Assembly (NCBI GenBank): GCA_004565275.1
Contig: SDOX01000001.1
Location: forward strand, 1 to 64,000
Direction: 5' to 3'
DNA: 64,000 nucleotides
Source: Nannochloropsis salina CCMP1776
Taxonomy: Eukaryota > Sar > Eustigmatophyceae > Eustigmatales > Monodopsidaceae
Shown: piece by piece, positions 10,846 through 21,154 of the stretch
Layout: every line of letters begins with the position of its first letter
Numbering within the stretch: position 1 is the stretch's first letter
The notes under the pieces: generated by a model
Seen by the model: only the letters and a program-made list of their open reading frames with translations
What the model was told of the DNA's origin: nothing
The model's database searches: none
Position numbers and translations under genes: made by a program

Positions 10846-12197
10846 ATGGTCGACGCGGGCCTGGAAGTCGAAGAGCCAAACATTTTGGTCATCGTTATCG
10901 ATGCCGATCCAGCAAGCTGGAAGCGGATACATTGTACGTGACTACCTCCTCTCCCCCGACATAATACTTCAGGTCTTCGGGGTTGTCCTTCCCGGTTTTT
11001 TAACCCCATCATTTCCTTTCCCGAGGCGTTCAGGCAATGTTTCATGCTGCCTTCTTCCTTAGTTCCGGATCGATTACTTGTCGGACACGGTTGTTTTTAA
11101 CCTTGCGTCGTTCCTTGCGTACCATAGCAGCAGGCGAACTCGCGCGCCCACAGGATAGGCCTTCCTCAGAAGCCCCACAGACATTCATGACCTTTCCCCA
11201 CCTTCTCGACACTCTTGTGGTCTTTATCGATGCCTACCTGCTAACGCACCGGGCGAATCGCGTGGCAGTGGTCGCCGCTTTACCCGACAAGAGCGACTTC
11301 CTCTACCCGCCTCCCGTCCCAGCTCCGCCGCCGTCAGACCCCCCCAATTCCGAAGGGCCCACGAAAGCCCCCGTCATCAAGCTCGAAAAGATGGTCTATG
11401 AGGCTGCGTGCGTCCAGCATGCAACCGTCGCAGCAGTCGAAGGGAGGCAAGACGGCGTGGATGCCCTCAAGACGAACGGAGCGACCTCAAAAGGCCCCCC
11501 CCTGGCCCCTGTGTCCCAGCCGTCGGGAGGGAGTGAATCAGAACGCGTCAGCCACGCGGTCACCCGCGGTCTGCAACGCTTGCTCGCCCCCACGCCTGCC
11601 GTTGCCTTGGACGGTCCTGAGGTCTCGGGGCCAGGAGCACGGCCCTCCCCCCGACCCGGATCCCGGATCTCCCAAGCGCTCTCCAAAAGCCTGTGCTACA
11701 TCCAACGGGCCCTTCGGGAATCACCGTCCCTGTCCGCCCGCATGCTCGTCCTCCAGGCCTCTGCGGACGCGCACGGAGACTACAACGCCTTCATGAATTG
11801 CACCTTCTCGGCCCAGCGGTCCTCTGTGCCCATCGACGCCGCCGTCTTTTCCTCCCCGTCCTCGGTCCACAAAGACTCGTCTTTCCTTCAGCAGGCCTCC
11901 TACATCACGGGGGGGGTTTACGTCCGACCCGATCGACCGGAGGCCTTGCTTCAATATTTCCTCCATCTCTTCCTCCCCTCCCATCATCTCCGCCAAGCAC
12001 TGCGGCTTCCGAAGCAGGAATCTGTTGACTTCCGTGCAGCGTGTTTCTGCCATCGGAAAGCAGTGGAGCAAGCCTACGTGTGCTCGGTATGTTTGAGTAT
12101 TTTCTGTGCGTTTGCCCCGGAATGTGCCACCTGTGGAACACCGGCCCGCCCCCTGAAAGGAAGCGGAAAAGGGGCAGGGAGACGGTCGCGGGACTAA
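10846..12197 (+). CDS. TFIIH core subunit p34 (TFB4/GTF2H3)
   Basis: Subunit of the TFIIH core, acting in promoter opening and nucleotide excision repair in the nucleus. Exon 1 is 10846-10933, opening the von Willebrand A-like fold (ILVIVIDADPASWKRI). Exon 2 runs from about 11128 to 12197 and contains the Asn/Leu-rich core (DTLVVFIDAYLLTHRANRVA). The C-terminal zinc-binding end is very clear: ACFCHRKAVEQAYVCSVCLS followed by IFCAFAPECATCGT. A predicted product of about 385 residues is slightly longer than human p34 because of a Pro/Ser insert near residues 75-140. The exon 2 acceptor could be any of three tandem AG sites at 11127, 11130 and 11133, all in the same frame. Confidence 0.88.
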
Positions 12198-12438
12198 CGG
12201 AAGTCAAGGAGGGGAAGGGAAAGGTGCAGAGAGACGGTGTCGTGTCAACTCATAACATGTACAGAGGCTAAATATATAAAAAGAGGCAAAAGCTTGTGTC
12301 TTCCTTCAAAAACAAATTAAAGAATATCAACTGTTAAGCTTAAACAACAAGGCGCCGAGGCTGTAATAAATAAATAGATAGTCAGAAAATTGGCTGATTA
12401 ATTCCAATATGCCATGGATGAGATGCTCGACGTCGACT

Positions 12439-15255
12439 TTACATGAGATGAGCATACCGGCCTAGGTCCCGAACCCGAGAAAATGGACACATGGGGGCAA
12501 AAGCCGGATGCGCACGATTTAATGTCCCGCCAAACTCATGCTCTTGCACGGCCGCGCCTGCCGCCGTAGCGGCAGATTGTAGGCAGGCCATTTCAAAGGC
12601 CTCTTCGGAAAAAAAGCGTTGCGCGGGTGGAGAGAAGGCAATGGGAATGTCGGGGTACAAGACGTGCCGGAAAAAGCGACTCCGACCGTCCCGCCTGGCG
12701 CCGATGCTGCCACCGTTGGGCACCCCCGCTTGACCCCCGGGCGGGTCTTCCTGTTGCCTTGCTTGTGTACTGCGCCAAGCCCGGTGCCTTTCATGCGCCC
12801 CGCTGCTCGGTGTTGGAGGGCATACAAAGACCTCTGTGCTACGCAAGCTTCTTAGGGTCGCGGCATTCATGATGGTTGCTTTGCAGGGATTCGCCTTGCT
12901 GCCCTCCTCCATCCCTACATTTCCTGCCCCTGAGACCTTCAAATTGGCCTCACGCGCGTCTGCGTCATCCCTCGTGTGTGGTGAGGTACCCGTTCGCAAG
13001 ATTGACAGGACTTCGGCCTCACTAAGCGTGGGCTCGGGAATGAATTCTACCAATGGGAGCACCTCGTAACGCAGCATGCAGCGAATGAACGGGTGGCCGC
13101 ATGCAACACACACGTCCCCGATCCGCATGACCTCATCCCTACTGACTTTATCTGCATGATACCCGCGTAGCTTCGTTTGCCGCGCCTCCCCTTCGGGTTG
13201 ACTTGAGCAGCGGTTTCCTCCGACTATCAAACTTTCTTTGACGCGATGGTTGGCTGGGTTCAGGAAGGGGTTTACATGCCCGCATTGATAACACACGGGG
13301 CGCAATTCTTTCTCTTCCCGTCCTTCCTGTTGAAATGGACTCGCCAATGAATGCAGCATGTCCACCTCCAAGCTATCACGCCAGGCCGGAGGCAAGTTCA
13401 GGGTGAACAATGTGGAGTAACAGGCATGCGCAAAGCTCCATGCCCCGAGTAGCTGGGCTTGTTTCGTGATGGTGTAAAGTGTGGCTACTTTAGATATACC
13501 AAACGGAGCTTCACCCCCGCCGAGAGTGTTCAGTAGAAAGCGGGCGACCTGAAAGAGAGCGAGGGGCGCCATACTCGTAAAAGGGTCCTGCGTGTACGCG
13601 TGAATGTGCTTAAAAGCCGCGTACACGCTCGCCAGCGTGGACAAATACTCGTACTCCTCTTCACGATGGGCGCTTTCCTCCTCATTCAGCACAGATTTGT
13701 AAAACACGTCCACGGATAACACCCAGCAATAGTAAGAAGCGTCCTGATATCTTCCTTCAACCACCGCGTTTCGCACCAATTCCTCAACTAATGGCCTCGC
13801 CTGAACGCCGGCCTCGTAGCGGTAAAAAAGAGACATGGCCAGGTCAAATGCATGGGCCGGATTCTCGACCAAGAGCCATACTGCATACGGTAAAAAAGTT
13901 TGTGGCTCAAATTGACCGGCCTTCTCCTCTGCCAAGGCCAACGCCTCCGCCCACTTTTTCCCGCGCGTGTAATGCGCCATAAGCATAGACACGTCTTCAA
14001 GTTTAACCAGGCAAATTTCCCTCATTGCTCGATCACGGTATATATTGGCCTCATTTACTTGAGTGAGCGAGGAAGTGGCTGGAAGTGGGGTCTCCGACAA
14101 AAGCAAGGCACACTGTCTGACAAGTCCAACATCCTCCGCGGCGCGGGCCACGGCCAACACTTTGCTTTCCCAACGGCGTACCCGGGTGAGAGAGGAGAAA
14201 TGAGATGACGCTGAGGACTGACATGGTTGAAACGCTGTGCTGAGGCGCTTGACTGCCACGAAGGCACTCGTAAAGTCACCGTTTGCCATGTGCTTTTCGA
14301 TGGTATTCTCCCAGTCAGCTTCACCGCCTGCAAAAGATGCCAACGGGGTGGGCGTTTGTAGAACTGTTATCCTGCCATCTGTGAAACCTATAGCGAGAGT
14401 GATATGAGACGCCGCTAGGGCCACGGAACTCCCGGTGGACCTACTGGCAATGTCACTTGCGCTCAGTAATTTGGCAGGTAGCTCGTCGTGTCGGTATGTT
14501 ACTACACCACCGTCATCAAGAAGCAGCCAAAGCGTATGCGAAGCCGGTTCATATCGTGCACTATGGATCATGGCGTCCAGAGGTACCTCATTTTTGTCCG
14601 TCCCATCATGCTTGTAGACCGTTATTTGGTTGCTTTGCCCTACCACTAGGACGTCTGCACTCATCCAAGTCATCACATTTATGTCAGCGCGATGCACGAT
14701 GCGGCTCATCTCGCAAAACGTACTATTGTCACGTAATGAAATCACTCCATCAACAAAGCCTAAAGCCAGAATTTCGCCGTCTCTCCGCCAAGAAATGTGG
14801 GATATGCTGGTTTGCATTTTTTTTTTAACGACTGCGTTTTGGCTGGGTGACCAAAGGGCGATTTCTCGCGCTACAGCAGAGCACAGCTTATGAGTCACCG
14901 GATTATGATCAACGCACTTAACTTGAAATGAGGCATCCGCATCGTCAGCGCTGCATTTGCCATGGCTGTATTTCAGCAAGCCCTCACCTTCACTAGTCCA
15001 AATGATGACCTTACCACCAGAATCACCAGAAACAAAGCGCGTACTATCCCATGACCAGTTAATGACCGAGATCATACTTTTATGCGCTTTCAACATTTTG
15101 ATTAGCTCACCTGTTTCACCATGATACAGCATGGCACGGGTGGCTACGGCCGCCACGACTCGTATGCCGTCGGGGCTTATGCTCAAGGCGACTACGTCTG
15201 TGCTGCATTTTTGCTCACCTGACACCGAAGTCGTCCAAAGAGCCGGATATGACAT
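12439..15255 (-). CDS. IFT122-like WD-repeat protein (IFT-A), shortened
   Basis: Single-exon, 938-residue relative of IFT122, a subunit of the IFT-A complex used in cilia for retrograde transport. The N-terminal WD40 propeller is clear: VVALSISPDGIRVVAAVAT, FVSGDSGGKVIIWTSEGEG and NPVTHKLCSAVAREIALWSP match the family. The C-terminal part is also family-like: LPYAVWLLVENPA, AVVEGRYQDASYYCWVLSVD, HIHAYTQDPF, FGISKVATLYTITKQAQLLG and the Cys pairs in PVCYQCGHVNP and VCVACGHPF. The middle is reduced: homologues are about 1200 residues with a second propeller and long TPR-like helices. The last zinc knuckle is degenerate (a CPSC-like pair is missing; only one Cys remains near the end). ATG at 15255 is well placed. 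Cargo or ciliary role here is uncertain. Confidence 0.82.
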   Translation of the reverse strand: MSYPALWTTSVSGEQKCSTDVVALSISPDGIRVVAAVATRAMLYHGETGELIKMLKAHKSMISVINWSWDSTRFVSGDSGGKVIIWTSEGEGLLKYSHGKCSADDADASFQVKCVDHNPVTHKLCSAVAREIALWSPSQNAVVKKKMQTSISHISWRRDGEILALGFVDGVISLRDNSTFCEMSRIVHRADINVMTWMSADVLVVGQSNQITVYKHDGTDKNEVPLDAMIHSARYEPASHTLWLLLDDGGVVTYRHDELPAKLLSASDIASRSTGSSVALAASHITLAIGFTDGRITVLQTPTPLASFAGGEADWENTIEKHMANGDFTSAFVAVKRLSTAFQPCQSSASSHFSSLTRVRRWESKVLAVARAAEDVGLVRQCALLLSETPLPATSSLTQVNEANIYRDRAMREICLVKLEDVSMLMAHYTRGKKWAEALALAEEKAGQFEPQTFLPYAVWLLVENPAHAFDLAMSLFYRYEAGVQARPLVEELVRNAVVEGRYQDASYYCWVLSVDVFYKSVLNEEESAHREEEYEYLSTLASVYAAFKHIHAYTQDPFTSMAPLALFQVARFLLNTLGGGEAPFGISKVATLYTITKQAQLLGAWSFAHACYSTLFTLNLPPAWRDSLEVDMLHSLASPFQQEGREEKELRPVCYQCGHVNPFLNPANHRVKESLIVGGNRCSSQPEGEARQTKLRGYHADKVSRDEVMRIGDVCVACGHPFIRCMLRYEVLPLVEFIPEPTLSEAEVLSILRTGTSPHTRDDADAREANLKVSGAGNVGMEEGSKANPCKATIMNAATLRSLRSTEVFVCPPTPSSGAHERHRAWRSTQARQQEDPPGGQAGVPNGGSIGARRDGRSRFFRHVLYPDIPIAFSPPAQRFFSEEAFEMACLQSAATAAGAAVQEHEFGGTLNRAHPAFAPMCPFSRVRDLGRYAHLM

Positions 15256-15658
15256 AACAGATGTAATCGCTGTCCTCTTTATATTAATGGATCTTTGATG
15301 TAATGCAGAATAGTGTGAGTGAACCGCAGACTATTTCCAAAAAAAGAGGAAAAAAAAGTTAAACGGCAGGCCCATGGGAGGAGGTTAATAAACTGAACGT
15401 CAGGATCCTTCCTGAGGCTGAAATGTAGGAATTTTGCCTTCGGCAGGAGTGGACTGTTCTGTTACTTTCATTGTGACCTAAAAACGTCCCTGAAAACAAT
15501 GTTGTTTGGGTTCATCTATGACAAACGCGTAAAGTTTCCATAGATTGAGAATGCATGAGAAGACGATGACTACCAATCCTCATAAATCTCTCACCAATTG
15601 CAAATCTCATTCAGCCGTCTCCAATGTTGGAATTTCTATCATTTTTGTAATCATTAAG
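15256..15658. promoter_or_regulatory. Divergent spacer between IFT122-like and metallothionein-like 1
   Basis: 403 bases, AT-richer than flanking exons, with A/T runs near 15340-15360. No protein-like content recognised. Confidence 0.4.
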
Positions 15659-16009
15659 ATGGAAGGGACAAGCTTAAAGCAACCGCTCGCGGAAGCGGAG
15701 GGGCCTTGTGGATGCATCGTGGAAGTGGGATCCGAGGAAACAGGTGAAATGTCAACCAGTACGCACGGACGATGCACCTGCTCCTGCTGTGGTGCAAATT
15801 GCCGTTGTATCCAATCTAAGGGGCGTTGCAATTGTGCAGAGCGCATGAAATCTGCAGCTGAAGCGCATCGACCCACGACAGGCAAAGTCGTTGCCCCCCC
15901 TGGATGTGTCGTTGAAATTGGTGCGGAGGACGTTTGTTCGACATGTGGGCTCAAAGGCTGCCGTTGCGACCATACAAAAGGGCGCTGTGAGTGCTCTGTA
16001 CAAGAATAA
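15659..16009 (+). CDS. Metallothionein-like Cys-rich protein 1
   Basis: Intronless gene for 116 residues with 17 Cys, almost all in CxC, CC or CxxC arrangements. Modules in order: EGPCGCIVEVGS, CTCSCCGANCRC, KGRCNCAER, PPGCVVEIG, VCSTCGLKGCRC, KGRCECS. No aromatic residue is visible, as is usual for metallothioneins, which bind Zn, Cu or Cd through thiolate clusters. I assign the role from composition only; I do not recognise a named family. ATG 15659 is chosen because the Cys-rich part follows directly; the frame is open further upstream but without Cys content. A longer paralogue lies 1.1 kb downstream on the same strand. Confidence 0.75.
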   Translation: MEGTSLKQPLAEAEGPCGCIVEVGSEETGEMSTSTHGRCTCSCCGANCRCIQSKGRCNCAERMKSAAEAHRPTTGKVVAPPGCVVEIGAEDVCSTCGLKGCRCDHTKGRCECSVQE

Positions 16010-17133
16010 AATGGGGAAGTCCAAAGACGTGAAATGGCGAGGACTTCACACATTGTGATGTCTGGTATCTGTGAGCTATATACTAGTTGTAAGCAATGGC
16101 TGGACATCGAGGTTACTTGGTAAATAGACAATGGGTAAGCAACAAGATGAGACCAGAAATAATAAGACCATAACCTCTCAGTGATTCTTCATCCCCTTAA
16201 CCCCCCGCAAGATGCAACTACGATTCGAATAAGTTGCTCCTGCATTTGTATGTCCTTCCATTGCCGTTTCGCTGTATATACCCCTAGAGCGTGACATCGA
16301 TTTGAAAGTGTAAAATTTACGATAGATATATCGAACACACACTATTTACGGTGGAGAAAGGGGAATAAAAAAATAAGGGTAAAGCTACAGAGGATTGTGA
16401 CGCTGGATGCTCTCACAGTTAATATCATTCACGCTGTACTGTCGCATGTCGAAGCCTTCCAGTCCCGTGCGAAAGTATTTGAACATTATTAAACGCTCAA
16501 TTTATATCGAAAGGGTCACTTTGCATTTAAAAAAATGCTTTTTGGCCAACCGATGGGAAGAGAGTCATCGACTGGTACCACACCACAACAAAGCACAAGC
16601 ACCGCGTCAGGATACCCGGAGGAAGGAATGACAGACAGACAGTATTACCCGCGCCATTATTTAATGGCTCTAACTTGGGTGAAGCATTCATATCTTCAAA
16701 AGACGCGTGTGATTCTTCCACCAAAAGGAGATGAGGTCTATTTGCTGGCATGTTTTCTTTTACGAAGGAAAAATTATTGCCGTGGTCACATTGTCACGGT
16801 AGAGGCTGTCTGTATGGCCCCGCGGAAGGAGAACTTCAAGACCTCGCTTGTGATTCCTTTTTTTTAATTAACCAGGACATACAGCGCAATGTGGTTCCCA
16901 AGGAAGGGAAGTCGTACTTTTGCTTCGGCCCACCAGGTGTTTGGTCAAAGTCGTGCGTTTTGCTGCGTGCATTTGTCGTGCGACTTGTTTCGCTTGCTGG
17001 TGTTTCGCATATTCTTCGTCAAGCGGCCGAACGAGACGTCCTGTTCTGTTCGAAAAAGACTCTCAAAGTCATCACTTTCCCCTTTCTCCCACTAATCATA
17101 CACATCATTGGTTGCTTCAGACTCGAAAGAAGT
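16010..17133. other. Spacer between the two metallothionein-like genes
   Basis: 1.12 kb of AT-richer DNA. The frame of the second gene is open from about 16750, but the part before 17134 has no Cys motifs and I regard it as leader or chance. No other gene recognised. Confidence 0.45.
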
Positions 17134-17595
17134 ATGGCCAGCACGTGTTCCTCCGACCATCGCGTCATGCGAACCGAAGGCCCGTGTGGATGCGTCGTGG
17201 AAGTAGGTAGCAGCCAAGCCGGAGCTACCCCCGCCAACACGACGTCCCCAAAATGCTCCTGCACCTGTTGTGGACATAATTGCCGTTGCACTGAAACGAA
17301 AGGGCGATGCGACTGCGCGGAGAGGATGGAGGCGGCAGCCAAAAAGGATCAGCCAACGACGATTTGCGCAGAAGCGCCCAAGGGCTGCGCATTGGAGCTG
17401 GGCGGGTCCGATGTTTGCGCGACGTGCGGCCGGAAGGGCTGTCGTTGCATTGCCTTGAAAGGCCGCTGCGAGTGTCCCGTCACGTCCACAGGATGTTGCA
17501 CTCCGGAAGCTGGTGTGGAGGAGGCCTGTCCTACTTGCAACCGAACGGGCTGCCGATGCATCGCTCTCAAAGGACATTGTGGATGCGCCAAGTGA
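17134..17595 (+). CDS. Metallothionein-like Cys-rich protein 2
   Basis: Intronless, 153 residues, 27 Cys by my count. It is a tandem paralogue of the 15659-16009 gene: EGPCGCVVEVGS, CSCTCCGHNCRC, KGRCDCAERM, KGCALELGGSDVCATC and GCRCIALKGRCEC align module by module. The C-terminus carries one more copy of the last module (ACPTCNRTGCRCIALKGHCGC), so the protein grew by internal duplication. Probably a cytosolic metal-binding protein. ATG 17134 is the first ATG just before the shared EGPCGC block. The aligned Cys positions argue that both copies are under selection. Confidence 0.75.
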   Translation: MASTCSSDHRVMRTEGPCGCVVEVGSSQAGATPANTTSPKCSCTCCGHNCRCTETKGRCDCAERMEAAAKKDQPTTICAEAPKGCALELGGSDVCATCGRKGCRCIALKGRCECPVTSTGCCTPEAGVEEACPTCNRTGCRCIALKGHCGCAK

Positions 17596-18712
17596 CCGTA
17601 GAAGGCCATAGTTGGAATTTTCGCCTATCATACCAAAATGTCTCGAGGTTGAGGCCATGGTAAGGAATACATATACATGTTATGAGAGATACGCGTAGTG
17701 AAGTGGAGGTAGCCGGAGATGAAGTTGTCAGCTCATGAGGAGTGGCGCAGGCGCATGCCAAATTTTTTGGTGAACATCTCGCTTGGCATGATTTGTAGGT
17801 TGGAGAGTCTTGAAATTTATCTGTGCGCAGTATTGAACAGCACTATCGGCCGGTCCAGAATAGGCGTAAAGCTGACGAGGAAGAAATGAAGTCAATAAGT
17901 GAGCGAGCTTGTCGTTCTACTTCGATAAATACGTATTTCAAACTAAGTTTTGGGCGGAAGTGTCATATGGCACACGCCTCTTCTGTTGGCTCTGTCTCGT
18001 TCGTGGGAAGAGAAGTCTTGAGGCCCCCGGAGACTAGGACGGCTCAAAATTATCCCCATGACCCCCGTGGATGAAACTCTTTCACACTCAATCTCAACAT
18101 TGACAAATTGGAACTCAGCTCTTCAAATGATCATCTTGAATGTATTTATCATTAGTGGTCTTATCGAAGAGATATTCTCAACTTCGACGCACAGCAGGAC
18201 CCATCGGTTAAGTGCCAGTTTATATTCTCAACATATGAGCAACACCTGCTTTCAAACTTGTAAGTGCACATCCTGCTCTGCCTCGCACCACTCGGTACAT
18301 TTTCTCGTGCAAATTCTCTTTCGCAGTCGCCGCCGGAGTAGACTTTCGCTCTTTGAAGTTCAAAAGCGACGAAAGCGCCCCCCCCCCAACCTCTCAAAGC
18401 ACCGCATCTTTGCACCCAAAAAGCCAAACAGGCTCACAACCAAATTGGTTAATTAACACGTCGTTTGCAGTTCTATTCTCGTGTCAGCGGATGATAAAGG
18501 TCCCTTTGCACCGAAATTTTCGATGAAATGACCATGACGGGCGCCACGTACTACTTAGTACTACGCACACGGAAAACCGTAGGCCTTCGGACGACAGTAA
18601 TTCGATTCATGTCAACCAAAATACCCTTGCAATACATGCATTCACTTTTTGATCCCATAAAACATCTTTTTTTAAACGTTATAATCTCCTTATAGGACGC
18701 GAGCCTTCCATC
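17596..18712. other. Spacer upstream of the FAD oxidoreductase
   Basis: 1.1 kb of AT-richer sequence. Open frames such as 18058-18456 show no recognisable family and contain low-complexity runs (a C run near 18380). I see no gene. Confidence 0.4.
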
Positions 18713-20442
18713 ATGTCGAGTACAAAGGCATTTCTGTCGCGGAGCGTCATACTCGTCGCTATTTTGGCTTACCTCTTGCGTCCCATCAATCGTCCATCTT
18801 TTACCGTAATTGAACCTCTTAATCCACAAGACCCCATCAACCTACCGTCTGGTACTTCTCGCCGCGTCCTTGTTGCAGGAGGCGGCCTGGCAGGGTTATC
18901 GGCCGCCTTGGAATTGGCTGAACGCGGGTTTCAGGTTTCTGTATGGGAAGCCTCCCCTGTATTAGGTGGCAGATTGGCCACGCGAACGGTGCAACTTTGC
19001 AATCAGACCTTTGCAATAGAGCATGGTTTCCACGCCTGGTTCGCAAATTATCACGTTTTCGCCGACATTCGAAAACGATTGGGCATTGACCATTATTTTC
19101 GACCGTGGGGTGCCGTCCAATTCATCTTTAAAGACCCTCGGTACAAACCAGAAGCTCTGGAAAGTCAAGGGCCATACCCTTGGAACCTAATCTCCATCGT
19201 CCTCCGTTCCCCCAATCTCCGCTTCATCGACGCCATCCTTTCCACCCGCCATGTCGTGGATTTGCTCTGGTTCGACCACAAAACTGTCTGGGGCAAGTAC
19301 GACGAGCAATCTTTTTCGGAATGGGCTCAGGCCATGGGGATTGCCCGGGTATTCTACGACGTGCTGTACGCGCCCACGCTGTCCGTGACGGTCAACGAGC
19401 GGCAAAACATCAGTGCTGCGGAAATGCTGAGCATGAACCACATATATTTCCTCAGCCATCCCAGGGCGGACCGGCGGGAGGTGACCCGGGTTGATTACGA
19501 AACGGCGATTATCCAGCCGTGGGAGGTGCGGTTGCAGGCGTTGGGGGTGAAGATCGAGCGAGGGAAGAGGGTGGGAAGGCTCAATTTTACCGAGACAGGG
19601 GTCCATGTTGTCGAGGAAGAGAAAGAGCGGGAGGAAGGGGTGGCTGGGAGCGACTTTGATCATGTCGTGCTCGCCACGAATCTGCAAGGGGTCAAGTCGA
19701 TCCTGGATGCTTCCTCCGTGTCCCCCCCTTCCTTCCTCTCGTCCCCTTCCCCTACTTCTTCCGCGTCGTCCTTCTCGTACGTGACGAGCACGGCCGCCCT
19801 CGCCCAGCTCCGTCATCAAACCTCCTTTTTAGAAATTGCTCCCCCTTACAAGGTGTTCCGCGCCTACTTCGACCGACAACTCCTGGGACCGTACAACCAA
19901 GAGATCGTGCTGGAGACCCCAGACTCCTCCCCCATCAACCTGATCGCCCAGTATCTCTCCTGGAGGAGGAGTCGGCCGACTGGGCCCGCAGAACGGGGGG
20001 CAGCGTCATCGAGTTCCACTTGTATACGTGGGAGGGGGGTTACGACGGGGGGAAGGGGGACAAATTCGCAGCAGGAGAGAAAGTGCGTGTCCTCTGGGAG
20101 TTCCTTCGGCCCACCGTGTGCGGGCATCTGCTTCCCGAAATGTGTGCGCAAAACTTCACGTTGGTGGATGGGTATGTGGCCCATTACGAGGATTTCCCGT
20201 CCTTCAAAAAGGGCTTGCACAAATACCGCCCCAGAAGCCAGACGCCCCACCAGCTGGGCCTGACTCGCTTGAGCCTCGCAGGGGACTGGCTCTCCACCAG
20301 TTTCCCCTCCGCGCTGATGGAACGGGCGGTGGCAACTGGACGGGAGGCGGCCAACGTTGTGTTGCAAGAGGAGGGGATCCGCCAGGTGCCACTGCCCGTC
20401 ACGACTTCTCACGGGCCAGGACTGCGGGTCTTGGCGTCGTAG
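18713..20442 (+). CDS. FAD-dependent carotenoid-desaturase-like oxidoreductase (one frame break)
   Basis: Member of the FAD amine-oxidase/phytoene-desaturase superfamily. A hydrophobic N-terminal segment (residues 10-25) may be a membrane anchor or leader. The Rossmann FAD motif is RVLVAGGGLAGLSAALELAE, with VWEASPVLGGRLA about 30 residues on. EHGFHAWFANYHVF resembles the EHGFH region of carotenoid desaturases and of aryl-forming CrtU enzymes. The C-terminal FAD contact is LSLAGDWLSTSFPSALMERA. The gene is intronless. Around 19945-19965 the reading moves to the next frame: the first frame degenerates into Arg/Ser-rich sequence while the other continues with good similarity to stop at 20442. 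One base missing in this sequence would explain it; sequencing error and real mutation are both possible. Substrate unknown. Confidence 0.75.
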
Positions 20443-21154
20443 GGAGAAAAGGAAGGAAGGAGAGAGGGAGGGAGGGAGGGAGGGAGGGAGGGAGGGAGGG
20501 CGTGCTGGCACTTGGCGGTGCTGCACTTCTGGGGGGGTGGATAGATATGCACGAGGTTTTTAGGCGAAGAGTGAGCTTCGACATTTGAGGAAGGGAACAG
20601 GAGCGAGTTGAAGCTCGCATTAAGTGCTAGAATAAGGCCTTGGTCCTAGAAATGATGGGAAAGGGTGTTAGGATTAGGGGTGGAAAAGGGTGGAAAAGGA
20701 GACCACCACCCATGTATTTAAAAGAAAGCAAGAAGGAAAGCGGCGAGCGGGTCAGTGGGTCGGTTATGCACGCAGATCTCTCAAATGCACCGGGAACCAA
20801 GACAAGGGGAAGGGCAAGGCCAGTCCCCTTCGTGTCCAAACATGGAGCCTCCGACCCTCCCCTGCGCAAAGACGGGGGTCTCAAGACAACGTTTTCTTTG
20901 TGTTTCCAGTCCAGTTCCCCTGCTATCAGCGCTCTTTACATGGGCGCCGTGGGGTTCCGTCCCGGGGTAGGCCGAAGGAGGCTTTCCTCATCAATTCTAT
21001 GAAGCCCTTTGACGCGTCACGCCAGGATATAGCCATTCATTCAGTCTACTTTTTCTTCCTTCGAATCCACAAGCCTTGCCCCTCGCCGACACTCGCCTGC
21101 CCCTCTCTTTTCCCTCTTGGATATACCCCCGGGAAGCCCCCTCTCCTTCGTCGC
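20443..21154. other. Convergent spacer with GGGA array
   Basis: 712 bases between facing 3' ends. It holds a GGGA array at about 20458-20502. No gene recognised. Confidence 0.5.
20458..20502. repeat. (GGGA)n array
   Basis: About ten near-perfect GGGA units directly after the FAD oxidoreductase stop codon. Unlike most arrays here it is not inside a recognised intron. Confidence 0.9.
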
